From contig CALHGZ010000004.1 in the NCBI GenBank assembly GCA_938031175.1, positions 1 through 64,000 on the forward strand: a stretch of 64,000 nucleotides of DNA, written 5' to 3'. Source of the DNA: Candidatus Kapaibacterium sp. (GTDB taxonomy: Bacteria; Bacteroidota; Ignavibacteria; Kapaibacteriales; UBA2268). The number at the start of each line of letters is the position of its first letter. Position 1 is the stretch's first letter. The translations under genes were made by a program, and so were the position numbers. Shown in pieces: positions 17,764-25,846 of this stretch. The notes under the pieces are model-generated. The model was given only the letters and a program-made list of their open reading frames with translations, did no database searches and had not been told where the DNA came from.

Positions 17764-18279
17764 TTACAAAGGGATAATATCGTCAGCTATAAAAATTTTC
17801 AAATCACCAATGCTTTTTGATTTACCAATTAAACCGACGTTTCTTCCAGCATATTTCTTTAATAATTGGACGGGAACTGTTCCTCCCGCATCAAAAACGA
17901 TGTAAATCTCATTGTTAATCCTAACTCCAATTAATTGACCTTGTTCGAGTAGTCTTTCAGCCTTATCTACAGTTAAGTTACCGGAGCCTCCGATTATTAT
18001 ATCCTGTATATTTACAATTGTTGCTTTGATGGGTTTATTCCGAGTACCTTGTAATGTAGGTGTCTCGTCAATGTTAGAAGCTATTATATCTTCGTCAGCG
18101 TGACTTAATTCATCGGATTGTTCACTATCCATCATATTTTCGTGGTCATGTCCATTATGTTCGTGCATTTCGTGTTGTTCAATATTATCTTTTGGCAGAT
18201 CATCTTTTTTGTTTTCACCACATGAAAAGAGAAGTAAAAGACTTGAAATTGTTAGAAATGTTAAAATTCTTATGATCAT
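17764..18279 (-). CDS. His/Asp-rich lipoprotein, function unknown
   Basis: 171 aa. Lipoprotein signal with Cys at residue 20 (LLFSC). Residues 25-65 are rich in His, Asp and Glu (EQHEMHEHNGHDHEN), which could bind metal ions. The C-terminal half (about 82-170) is homologous to that of the next gene upstream: a strand-rich module ending NVGLIGKSKSIGDLKIFIAD. The module resembles a small OB-like beta domain but I do not recognise a named family. It lies 27 nt after 18307-18774. Confidence 0.6.
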   Translation of the reverse strand: MIIRILTFLTISSLLLLFSCGENKKDDLPKDNIEQHEMHEHNGHDHENMMDSEQSDELSHADEDIIASNIDETPTLQGTRNKPIKATIVNIQDIIIGGSGNLTVDKAERLLEQGQLIGVRINNEIYIVFDAGGTVPVQLLKKYAGRNVGLIGKSKSIGDLKIFIADDIIPL

Positions 18280-18306
18280 ATCTAAATTTTATTTTAATTA
18301 GACAAA

Positions 18307-18774
18307 TTAATTAATAGGTTGCATATCTGCAGCCTGAATAAAGGTTATTCCACTTCTGGTCAATTTTTTACCAATGACTCCAATTGTGTTGTATGGAGCT
18401 AATTTAGCAAGTAAATTTGAAGCATAACTTCCATCGGCATTAAATACAAGCATAACTTTTTTGTTGACCATAAGTGCAAGTGGCTGTCCGTTTTTAACTA
18501 GTGCTTCGGCTTCTTCTTTGGTAACGCGTCCCTCTTGACCAAGCATTACTTTGGATAAGCTTACCACATAACCGCGGAAATTAAATTTTGTTTTTGGATC
18601 AGCAAATGGCATTTGCTGAGCTTGGTTACCGCTGCGAGTTTGCGTTTGTTCCTGAATCTGCTCTTGTGGTTGTTGTTGTGTCTCAGTTGGAGTTGATCGT
18701 TGACTTCTTTGTGCAAAAGTAAGTGTATTTATTAGAATAAGACCTAATGATAACAGAATTAATATTTTTTTCAT
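18307..18774 (-). CDS. exported protein with the same C-terminal module as its neighbour
   Basis: 155 aa. Sec signal peptide (ending LTFA/Q) without a lipobox, a Gln-rich low-complexity linker (about 22-50: QQQPQEQIQEQTQT), then a beta module (about 58-153) that aligns with the end of the adjacent lipoprotein (VTKEEAEALVKNGQPLALMVN against LTVDKAERLLEQGQLIGVRIN; IGVIGKKL against VGLIGKSK). An old tandem duplication is the simplest explanation. Function unknown. Confidence 0.6.
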   Translation of the reverse strand: MKKILILLSLGLILINTLTFAQRSQRSTPTETQQQPQEQIQEQTQTRSGNQAQQMPFADPKTKFNFRGYVVSLSKVMLGQEGRVTKEEAEALVKNGQPLALMVNKKVMLVFNADGSYASNLLAKLAPYNTIGVIGKKLTRSGITFIQAADMQPIN

Positions 18775-18804
18775 ATTTTTCCCTCCATATTTATATTAAG
18801 AAAT

Positions 18805-18828
18805 ACCTGCCGGTTGGAACCGGCAGGT
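18805..18828 (-). terminator. GC-rich hairpin, probable terminator
   Basis: ACCTGCCGGTT and AACCGGCAGGT form a near-perfect inverted repeat with a 2-nt centre in the spacer after the stop of 18836-19999. On the minus strand it is followed by TATTTCTT, so termination is plausible but the T-run is poor. Confidence 0.6.
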
Positions 18829-18835
18829 TTATATA

Positions 18836-19999
18836 TTAGCTATTTGGGGTTTTGGCAAACGGAACATCGACAATTTTTTGATAGGAGATTTCTACTTCAA
18901 TGTATCTATTTGGCTGTGTTCCCTGTAGCCATTGTCCACCGGTTTTCTTAATCATAACTTTGGCATAATTCCATTTACCGGGTGTATTTTCAACTCGTAC
19001 CAGAAATACAACTGCGTTTTTACCTTTCATATCTATGGCATTTAAGTCTCTATAGTTGTCAGTATAAGTAATGTTTTGATTCATTGGAATATTGTCAAGT
19101 GCTTCATCGAGTGAATTGACTAGATAGTATTCTTCTCCGGCACCTATTTGAGAGTATTTTGGTGTGCCTGAATAGTTATAGGGTAATTTTCTAGCAGGTC
19201 CGAAATGAACAACTCCTCCTGTAGTATATAAACCAAATTCCCATTTATCACCAACAGCAACAGTGTAAGTTCTTGGACCACCGGTGATAGGATCGAATAA
19301 GGCAAGCCCACTTCCGCTTGCAGATGCACTTTCGAATATTCTAATTGATTGTGCGTTAACTTCTTTAAATCTTGATGCTGGAGACCATTGTACTTTGGCT
19401 GATGTTGTACCTTCGACAGCTGTTGCATATTTCGAAGTAATTTCAAATGTGTATATTATACCTTCTTCTAATTCAGTAACATCATATTGAGTTGCGGATT
19501 TTGGCAAAGTTATGGGAGGTACACCACCGCTAACTGTCAATATGTAATTACTAAAAATTGAATAATCTGCTTGTGGAGACTTTTTCCATACTAATCTTAC
19601 TGTTGTGCTATTTATTGAAGTTGCCAAAAGCTCGGTTGGTGGTTCGGGATTAGCCGGTACTATTGTAAAATCGACTTCATTGCTTGGTTTATTGTTATTG
19701 ATTACTACTAATTTGCCACTTTTAGCACCATCTGGGATTTTAACTCTGATTCTAGTATCTGTCCATTCAATGTAACCGTTAGGAGGAACATCAAACCCGC
19801 CAAATCGGACTGTTCCCGGATCGGTTGCCTTGCCAAAGCCGCTACCATTAATAGTTAATTCCATTCCAACATAACCTGCATCATAAGTTAGTAATGTTAT
19901 AACAGGATTTTCTGTTGTAGGTGATGTGGTTTCATCACAAGCATTGAAAAAGATTATTGATGCTGTAAGTAGTAAAATCAGTGTTGTTAATTTTTTCAT
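18836..19999 (-). CDS. IPT/TIG and fibronectin-III lipoprotein
   Basis: 387 aa with lipoprotein Cys at residue 21 (FNAC). Residues 30-115 form an IPT/TIG domain (VITLLTYDAGYVGMELTINGSGFG), residues 118-210 a fibronectin type III domain (PPTELLATSINSTTVRLVWKKS), and the last 170 residues an unassigned beta-rich region. Such proteins are usually surface or periplasmic adhesins or binding modules in this phylum. Own transcription unit, with a hairpin downstream. Confidence 0.7.
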   Translation of the reverse strand: MKKLTTLILLLTASIIFFNACDETTSPTTENPVITLLTYDAGYVGMELTINGSGFGKATDPGTVRFGGFDVPPNGYIEWTDTRIRVKIPDGAKSGKLVVINNNKPSNEVDFTIVPANPEPPTELLATSINSTTVRLVWKKSPQADYSIFSNYILTVSGGVPPITLPKSATQYDVTELEEGIIYTFEITSKYATAVEGTTSAKVQWSPASRFKEVNAQSIRIFESASASGSGLALFDPITGGPRTYTVAVGDKWEFGLYTTGGVVHFGPARKLPYNYSGTPKYSQIGAGEEYYLVNSLDEALDNIPMNQNITYTDNYRDLNAIDMKGKNAVVFLVRVENTPGKWNYAKVMIKKTGGQWLQGTQPNRYIEVEISYQKIVDVPFAKTPNS

Positions 20000-20075
20000 A
20001 AAATGACTCCATGATTAGTTCAAAAACAGGAAATATATAATTAATTTTCAACGTTTAATAGTAGATTCTATTTTA

Positions 20076-21320
20076 TTATAAATCGGCGACGATTAAAAGC
20101 TCTTTTGCAAGATTTGCAGTTAATTGATTTCTATCAAATTGTGCAACAAAATTATCATCAGGAATAGGTAAAGAGGCATTTTTCCACCAGTAATACAATT
20201 TACTGATTGCATTTTTGATTTGTTTAACATCGTCGGGTGCAGTAACTATTGCAGATTGTGAATCTAATGCAATTTTCCTAATATGTCCGTCGGGGACGCA
20301 AGCCAGAATTGTTCGACGGGCGCCAAAATATTCAAATAATTTACCTGGTGTACGGAAATTATCGAATTGCATAAGCCACAAAACATCGGATTCAAGTAAA
20401 TTTTTTATTGTAGCTTTGTGCGGTAGGTATCCTGTACAAATTGTTATGTCATCCAATGCGTATTTCTTAATTAACTTAAAATGACTTTTTCGCATAACAC
20501 CAATAAATCTAAGTTCGAAATCGTTACGTGCTGTTGAATTACTCTCTAAGAATTCAGCAACAGCTTTTAAAAAGTATTTTGGAGTTCGGTTGTCTTGGAA
20601 GACGCCAGAATGGGTGATGACAAATTTTTCGGAATTTTCAATATCAATGTTTTCAAAATCTTTAGGGTCGAACCCGTGAGGTATAATGACTATATCCTGG
20701 TGATTGAGGAATCTGAATTTTTTAAGCAAAAATTCTTTTGCAAAGCGGGTTGTAACAATAATTTTTTCGGCTTTTTTTAATAAATCGTTTTCAAGTTTTA
20801 GCGATTTTCTTAGATGGAAGGGTGTCGGATAATAGTAAAAAGGATTACCATTCCATATATCGCGGTAATCAATGATAAAAGGTTTGTTAAACTTTTCGGC
20901 TAATTCTTGAGCGATTAAAAAATCGGTGAAAGGGGGAGCTGTAGCAAAAATTGCATTAATTTGGTGTGCCTCAAAAATGTGTTCAGCAAGTCTTACTGCT
21001 GGTTTTTTCCAAATGATTTTACTATCAGGGATGTAGATAGTATTATAAATTAATCGACCCAATTTTTGAGTAAAATAGTTCGGGAATGATTTTATATTGT
21101 TTTTATTTGTTTTTTTGGTTTTAGTGCGATAAATACTAATTGTATCAATTTCATTGATTAATTCATTATCAAAAGCATAATAGCTTATGGGTTCAGTTGT
21201 TAAAACAATCGGATTCCAATTGTGAAATGGTAGATATTTGACAAATTTCAAAGTTCTTTGTACACCGCTTAGTCCCATAGGGGGAAAATAATAGGCAATT
21301 ACCAAAACATTAGGATTCAT
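20076..21320 (-). CDS. GT4-type glycosyltransferase
   Basis: 414 aa GT-B fold glycosyltransferase, related to family 4. The N-terminal half begins VLVIAYYFPPMGLSGVQRTLKF, the usual acceptor-side motif, with FIIDYRDIWNGN in the middle. The donor-binding half has FVITHSGVFQDNRTPKYFLKA and the end-region LFEYFGARRTILACVP, matching the K-x-x-E-Y-x-A-x-x-x-P-I/V pattern. Cytosolic, probably in surface polysaccharide or glycolipid synthesis, but no glycan cluster surrounds it. Monocistronic. Confidence 0.82.
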   Translation of the reverse strand: MNPNVLVIAYYFPPMGLSGVQRTLKFVKYLPFHNWNPIVLTTEPISYYAFDNELINEIDTISIYRTKTKKTNKNNIKSFPNYFTQKLGRLIYNTIYIPDSKIIWKKPAVRLAEHIFEAHQINAIFATAPPFTDFLIAQELAEKFNKPFIIDYRDIWNGNPFYYYPTPFHLRKSLKLENDLLKKAEKIIVTTRFAKEFLLKKFRFLNHQDIVIIPHGFDPKDFENIDIENSEKFVITHSGVFQDNRTPKYFLKAVAEFLESNSTARNDFELRFIGVMRKSHFKLIKKYALDDITICTGYLPHKATIKNLLESDVLWLMQFDNFRTPGKLFEYFGARRTILACVPDGHIRKIALDSQSAIVTAPDDVKQIKNAISKLYYWWKNASLPIPDDNFVAQFDRNQLTANLAKELLIVADL

Positions 21321-21595
21321 AAAATTTATAAAGTAATTCTTAACTTAAATCATTTTCAAAATTATCAATTTTTGGATTATAAATAATTAATTTTTGCCTG
21401 TTGATGATGATTAGAATTGGAATTTTTATTAATTGGTATGTTTTTATTAATTAACTTATCAATAAAATTAAATTGCATAACATAATTGAATTTTTTAGGA
21501 ATAATTATTACAACATATTGCAACACAGATTTATTTTTCTTATGTTTGTATTATGGATTGTTGTATAAAAATTTATTTACCAAGCAAAACTATTT
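21321..21595. other. 275-nt divergent intergenic region
   Basis: AT-rich promoter region between the minus-strand glycosyltransferase and the plus-strand REC-GcvH gene. No RNA, repeat or convincing operator was seen. Confidence 0.4.
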
Positions 21596-22369
21596 ATGAA
21601 TGATAAAATAAATTTATTAATAGTTGACGATGAGCAAATAATTTTAGATAGTATTGAAAAGCATCTTCAATCAGATGAATATCTATCAATTCATAAGGCA
21701 TGTAATGTAAATCAGGCAATGGAAATAATCAAAACTAAGGATATAAGAATAATTTTAACTGATTTAATGATGCCTGATATAGATGGTTTGGAATTCATAC
21801 GTATGGTAAAAGAAATTAATTCAAAAGCATTAATTGTAATGATTACTGGTTATGCAACAATAAATACAGCTATACAGGCAATGCAGCTTGGAGCTTTCGA
21901 TTATATTTCCAAACCATTCACTCGAGCTGAATTACGTAACGTTGTTCATCGTGCTTACGAATTGACTCAGTTATCAGAATCAAACAACAAGCAAATAAAT
22001 GGTAAAGATTTTTATGAGGCTATACCATTGGAGGGAGTTGCAAAGCACTCTTGGATGATGTTATTAGACGATGGGAGTGTCATAATTGGAACAGAAAGAC
22101 CTTTTATTATCAATATGGGTAAGATACAAACTGTTTATTTACCATCTGTTGGAGATGAAATCCGTCAGGGTAGTGTTTATTTTCAAGCTTTTTCAACTGA
22201 TTTACGAACACATTCATTGTTTTCACCTTTATCGGGAATAGTTTCTGATGTGAATTCAAAAGTACTTACAGATCCAAACTTAGCTTTACAAGATCCATAT
22301 GGTGAAGGCTGGTTGATTAAAATTAAGCCCACAAATTTCGATGAAGAAATTAAATTACTAGGTTTATAA
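21596..22369 (+). CDS. response regulator receiver fused to a GcvH-like domain
   Basis: 257 aa. Residues 1-125 are a complete REC domain: acidic pocket VDDE (11-13), phosphoacceptor D56 in LTDLMMPD, Thr in MITGYA and Lys in YISKPF. After a short linker, residues about 148-252 match glycine-cleavage H protein: KHSWM for the HEW start, LPSVGDEIRQGS, LFSPLSGIV, and DPYGEGWLIKIKP. The lipoyl-lysine position (eight residues before the Pro of SPLSG) is Leu, so it is unlikely to carry lipoate. There is no DNA-binding domain, so output is probably by protein contact. The next gene starts 18 nt downstream. Confidence 0.85.
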   Translation: MNDKINLLIVDDEQIILDSIEKHLQSDEYLSIHKACNVNQAMEIIKTKDIRIILTDLMMPDIDGLEFIRMVKEINSKALIVMITGYATINTAIQAMQLGAFDYISKPFTRAELRNVVHRAYELTQLSESNNKQINGKDFYEAIPLEGVAKHSWMMLLDDGSVIIGTERPFIINMGKIQTVYLPSVGDEIRQGSVYFQAFSTDLRTHSLFSPLSGIVSDVNSKVLTDPNLALQDPYGEGWLIKIKPTNFDEEIKLLGL

Positions 22370-22387
22370 ATTAATAATTCAACAACT

Positions 22388-23563
22388 ATGCGTATTGAAG
22401 AAACAAATGTAAGAAAAAGGAATACAGAGAAAAATCCATCTTGTATATATTGCAAAAGCACACGTGTAATTAAACACGGTAAGACAATCACAGGTAACAG
22501 GCGTTTTAGGTGTCTTAATTGTGGTAAGACTTGGGTACTTGAGAAGAATGAACCTGTTAGACCTGACTTGGCAGACATAACTGAAGCATATTTAAATGGA
22601 AGAACATATAGAGATTTAGTGTCAATTTATCACAGCTCGCCTCTGAGAATAAATCAAAAAATAAGGGAATTTTTAGAAGGGTGCCCGCACTGGGAAGATT
22701 ATCTCGATGCAACTGTACGTCACCACGAACCTCGGTTGATTAATCTGGTCGGAAGAACATTTTCATGTTCTACTTCAGGTTCGAGTAATAATACTATGTT
22801 TTTGGCAATGGCAGTTGATGGTTTATCTACAGTTGTTTTGGGGTATGAAATTGCAAAGTCTGAGAATAAAAATGTATGGTTATATCTTCTTGATAGATTG
22901 AATTGTCGGGGTTTAATTTGTCCATCTTTTATGTCTAATGGTTCCCGTAATATTGAAGAAGCTGTGAAAACGATTTATCCTTATGCAAATGTCAGAATCA
23001 ATTATCACAGGGCATATCGTGACAAAGAGATAACTTGTTGCATTTATCGCTTACCTATTAATAATAAACTTTTAAACGATGCTGTTAAAATTTACAACTC
23101 ACTCGAAAATAAAAATTTAAATAAATATTTAAAAGAACATAGTAATAAGAATTTCAATGAGATATTGTTTTTATCTCAAGAAGAGTTTATTAAAAGAGTC
23201 AAGGAACGTTTAGAGAATAAACAAAAAACTAGGGTAGAAGGGTTAAGCAGCACGTTCCAAGCCCGATTTGAGAAGTTCCACATGCTTAAAGATGATCCAG
23301 AACCAATAATTAACGGTTGGATTGCCAAAACAATGCTGCAAAGATTGAACACGGGTTTTAGTAGATTATCATTATATATGCAAGTGCCAGCTATTACTAC
23401 ATTTAAAAACTTTTCTTGTGGTAATATACCAAAAGCACTTGATTTGAATTTAGATAGTCCCTTGCTAAAATCTTTTATAATCGAAATTGCTTCACGTGGT
23501 CTGCAATTACCTATAATATTTAACAAATGTGAAATGAAGTTAGATAAATGTAGTTTATTCTAA
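22388..23563 (+). CDS. transposase-derived protein with inactivated DDE core
   Basis: 391 aa. A zinc ribbon of the IS1/InsA type (CIYC at 19-22, CLNC at 42-45, with RRFRCLNCGKTW) is followed by an HTH-like segment (TYRDLVSIYHSSPLRINQKI) and an RNase-H-like MULE-type core. Against the family pattern from memory, the first Asp (LVLDG) reads LVG near 121 and the second (VSDG) reads SNG at 183-185, so catalysis is unlikely. No terminal inverted repeats or target duplications flank it, and it sits operon-like behind the REC-GcvH gene. Its TAA overlaps the stop of the convergent gene. A domesticated DNA-binding protein is more likely than an insertion sequence. Confidence 0.72.
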   Translation: MRIEETNVRKRNTEKNPSCIYCKSTRVIKHGKTITGNRRFRCLNCGKTWVLEKNEPVRPDLADITEAYLNGRTYRDLVSIYHSSPLRINQKIREFLEGCPHWEDYLDATVRHHEPRLINLVGRTFSCSTSGSSNNTMFLAMAVDGLSTVVLGYEIAKSENKNVWLYLLDRLNCRGLICPSFMSNGSRNIEEAVKTIYPYANVRINYHRAYRDKEITCCIYRLPINNKLLNDAVKIYNSLENKNLNKYLKEHSNKNFNEILFLSQEEFIKRVKERLENKQKTRVEGLSSTFQARFEKFHMLKDDPEPIINGWIAKTMLQRLNTGFSRLSLYMQVPAITTFKNFSCGNIPKALDLNLDSPLLKSFIIEIASRGLQLPIIFNKCEMKLDKCSLF

Positions 23564-24777
23564 TATGGTAATATTTTATTGAGAAGAGTTTCTTCAATTC
23601 TAACAAGAGCAAGTTTTTCGGTTGATGCAAATACTATATTCCCATCTTTCGAGATGTTTGGTTGTAGAAATAAAGTAGGCGAATCAGATAGAGAAATTGT
23701 GCGGGATAGTTCTCCTTCTTTGGTCATGATATATAATCCAGGTGCTTTTCTTGTCATACCAACGGCAGCTATAAATTCTTTTGCAATTAAAATTGGTGCC
23801 GGTATTGACATTTCATAATAAATCCTCCATTTGAGATTACCCTCAATTGAATAACAATAGATTCCGCTTATAGTTTCACCAATACCTGCATTATAACCAG
23901 TGAGATAAATATTTTCATTACGATCAACGGAGATAAATCTCAGGAAAATTGATATTTCTCGCTCCCAAATAGGATTTCCATCATCGTCAAAAACAAAAAT
24001 TTTGGATAGCCTTTCTCCGTTTTGAGTATGAATTCCAATTAAAAAAATTTTGTTTTTATGTATTACAGGTGATTTAATTAGTCTTATTTCATTAAATGAT
24101 TTTTTCCAGAGTTCTTTTCCGTCTTTTGAGAGGAAAAGAAGTGTATCGGTTTGATTGAATTCATCAAAAGTGAGATTTAATGCAATATTTCCTTTTTCAT
24201 CTGCTGAAAAAGTGCGTGTAGAATTAATTGAACTTATTCGTTCCCAAATTTTACGACCGTTTGTATCGAGTGAAAATATTTTACCACTATCTGCCGATAC
24301 GATGATTCTATCATTAACAACTAATAGGTCGGACATTTGTACTGAATCATAAATAGAATCGTATATGTTAAAAGTCCATCTTAACTTACCCTCAATATTA
24401 AATGAATATACAATTCCTTTATTAGAGGCACAGTAAATATTCCTATTGATATCGGCGCACATACCAGCAGTTACAACTTCTTCCGGTCCTAATTTGTAGT
24501 TCCATAAAACTTTTTCGCGTGTGGTGAGTAATATATATCCCTTTAGAGAAGATAGACAAAATCTTCCATTATCGAGTACAAGAGGTGTAGATATCGATCC
24601 GCTTGCATCATCAATTGGTTGAATGGTATCGGTAACAACAAGTCGTTGGTATATAGTTTTGATATTTTCGTATGAGTTAGTTCTACCTATTCCACCGTAT
24701 AGATTGAAATTTTCATAAATTGGTTCTGAATTGCAGGATAAGAGCAATATTAAGATTAAAATAATAAGATATTTCAT
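23560..24777 (-). CDS. PQQ-like beta-propeller lipoprotein
   Basis: 405 aa from the ATG at 24777, which gives a clean lipoprotein signal (MKYLIILILILLLSC); an in-frame ATG at 24813 would overlap the upstream gene. The rest is repeated blades of the PQQ/YncE type (DINRNIYCASNKGIVYSFNIEGKLRWTF; GKIFSLDTNGRKIWER; KIFVFDDDGNPIWER), about six or seven. Likely a periplasmic scaffold or BamB-like protein, not an enzyme. It ends with TAG, overlapping the convergent transposase-like gene by 4 nt. Confidence 0.78.
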   Translation of the reverse strand: MKYLIILILILLLSCNSEPIYENFNLYGGIGRTNSYENIKTIYQRLVVTDTIQPIDDASGSISTPLVLDNGRFCLSSLKGYILLTTREKVLWNYKLGPEEVVTAGMCADINRNIYCASNKGIVYSFNIEGKLRWTFNIYDSIYDSVQMSDLLVVNDRIIVSADSGKIFSLDTNGRKIWERISSINSTRTFSADEKGNIALNLTFDEFNQTDTLLFLSKDGKELWKKSFNEIRLIKSPVIHKNKIFLIGIHTQNGERLSKIFVFDDDGNPIWEREISIFLRFISVDRNENIYLTGYNAGIGETISGIYCYSIEGNLKWRIYYEMSIPAPILIAKEFIAAVGMTRKAPGLYIMTKEGELSRTISLSDSPTLFLQPNISKDGNIVFASTEKLALVRIEETLLNKILPY

Positions 24778-24793
24778 ATATACGAGCAATATT

Positions 24794-25840
24794 TTACTCC
24801 GCGTATCGTACAATTCTTAAACCTGTGCAAATTGGATTTTCCGTGTAAATTCTTGCTGTTCGTCTTAAGTTATTAGTTCCATCGCAAAATCCACCACCGC
24901 GTGATACCTTAGGGCCATTAGTTTGGTGAAATGAGGGATCAATTGAATCCGATGATTTGTAATAATCAGGTTTATAAGTATCCCAGCACCATTCTCTGAC
25001 ATTACCAGACATATCGTAAAGACCAAATTCATTTGGTAAATTTTTGCCTATTGGATGAGTGTGGTATGCTGAATTTGAGCTAAACCAAGCAACTTCATTA
25101 GCATCATTTGAGCCTGCATATAGGTATTTTCCGCTTGCAAATTCCCATTCTGCTTCGGTTGGGAGTCGCCAACCTTTGGCGTTGGGCTTCCAAATTACTA
25201 ATGAATCGATAATTTCATAGGATTGTTCAAGACCATCGCGTTTGGAAAGTTCATTGCAAAACATTATTGCCTCGAGCCATTTGATATTATGAACTGGATG
25301 ATTTGGTTCTTTTGTAAGTGAAGGATTATAATTCATGATTAGTTGCCATAATAGCTGAGTGATTTCAAATTTGCTGATATAGAAATCTTTCGAAATTTTA
25401 ACACTATGAGGGGGTTCTTCATCCGGCAATCCTTCTGACGATCCCATTATGAAATTTCCAGCTTTAATTTTGATTAACTCAATGTCGGGGCGTTTTTTTA
25501 TTGTTAGATAGATATGATTACTGGTATCAGAATAATAGACAATTTTAAATTTACCTGAGTGGATATTTTTTGGTATAATAAATTTAATTATGATTTGATT
25601 CCATTTGATACAGTCAAAAGAAGGAATAATTAATTCATCATTGTAAACCAGGTATGAATATTGATTTTGTTCACCGAAGTTTTTTCCATAAAGTGTTATT
25701 GTATCACCCCAGAAAGTTTGATTTTTGGAAACAGATTGAATGGTTGGTTTGCCAGTTTCTAAAGGGTTATTGTCATCATTGCACGAAACAAATAACAAGC
25801 TTGAGATAAAAATATAGAGTATATATATTATCGATTTCAT
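24794..25840 (-). CDS. IPT/TIG plus formylglycine-generating-enzyme-like (SUMF1) lipoprotein
   Basis: 348 aa with lipoprotein Cys at about residue 20 (FVSC). Residues 30-112 form an IPT/TIG domain (PTIQSVSKNQTFWGDTITLYGKNFG). Residues 125-347 are an FGE-sulfatase domain: IKAGNFIMGSSEGLPDEEPPH, WRLPTEAEWEFAS, NEFGLYDMSGNVREWCWD, SRGGGFCDG and LRIVRYAE. It may modify sulfatases or, more often for lipoprotein versions, act as a lectin-like fold. It lies 6 nt after the glutamine synthetase gene and 16 nt before the propeller gene. Confidence 0.82.
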   Translation of the reverse strand: MKSIIYILYIFISSLLFVSCNDDNNPLETGKPTIQSVSKNQTFWGDTITLYGKNFGEQNQYSYLVYNDELIIPSFDCIKWNQIIIKFIIPKNIHSGKFKIVYYSDTSNHIYLTIKKRPDIELIKIKAGNFIMGSSEGLPDEEPPHSVKISKDFYISKFEITQLLWQLIMNYNPSLTKEPNHPVHNIKWLEAIMFCNELSKRDGLEQSYEIIDSLVIWKPNAKGWRLPTEAEWEFASGKYLYAGSNDANEVAWFSSNSAYHTHPIGKNLPNEFGLYDMSGNVREWCWDTYKPDYYKSSDSIDPSFHQTNGPKVSRGGGFCDGTNNLRRTARIYTENPICTGLRIVRYAE

Positions 25841-25846
25841 CTAAAA

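Noticed and set aside
22388..23563. Active insertion sequence
   Set aside because: No inverted repeats or target duplications at the ends, apparent loss of catalytic Asp positions, and tight operon-like spacing with the preceding gene.
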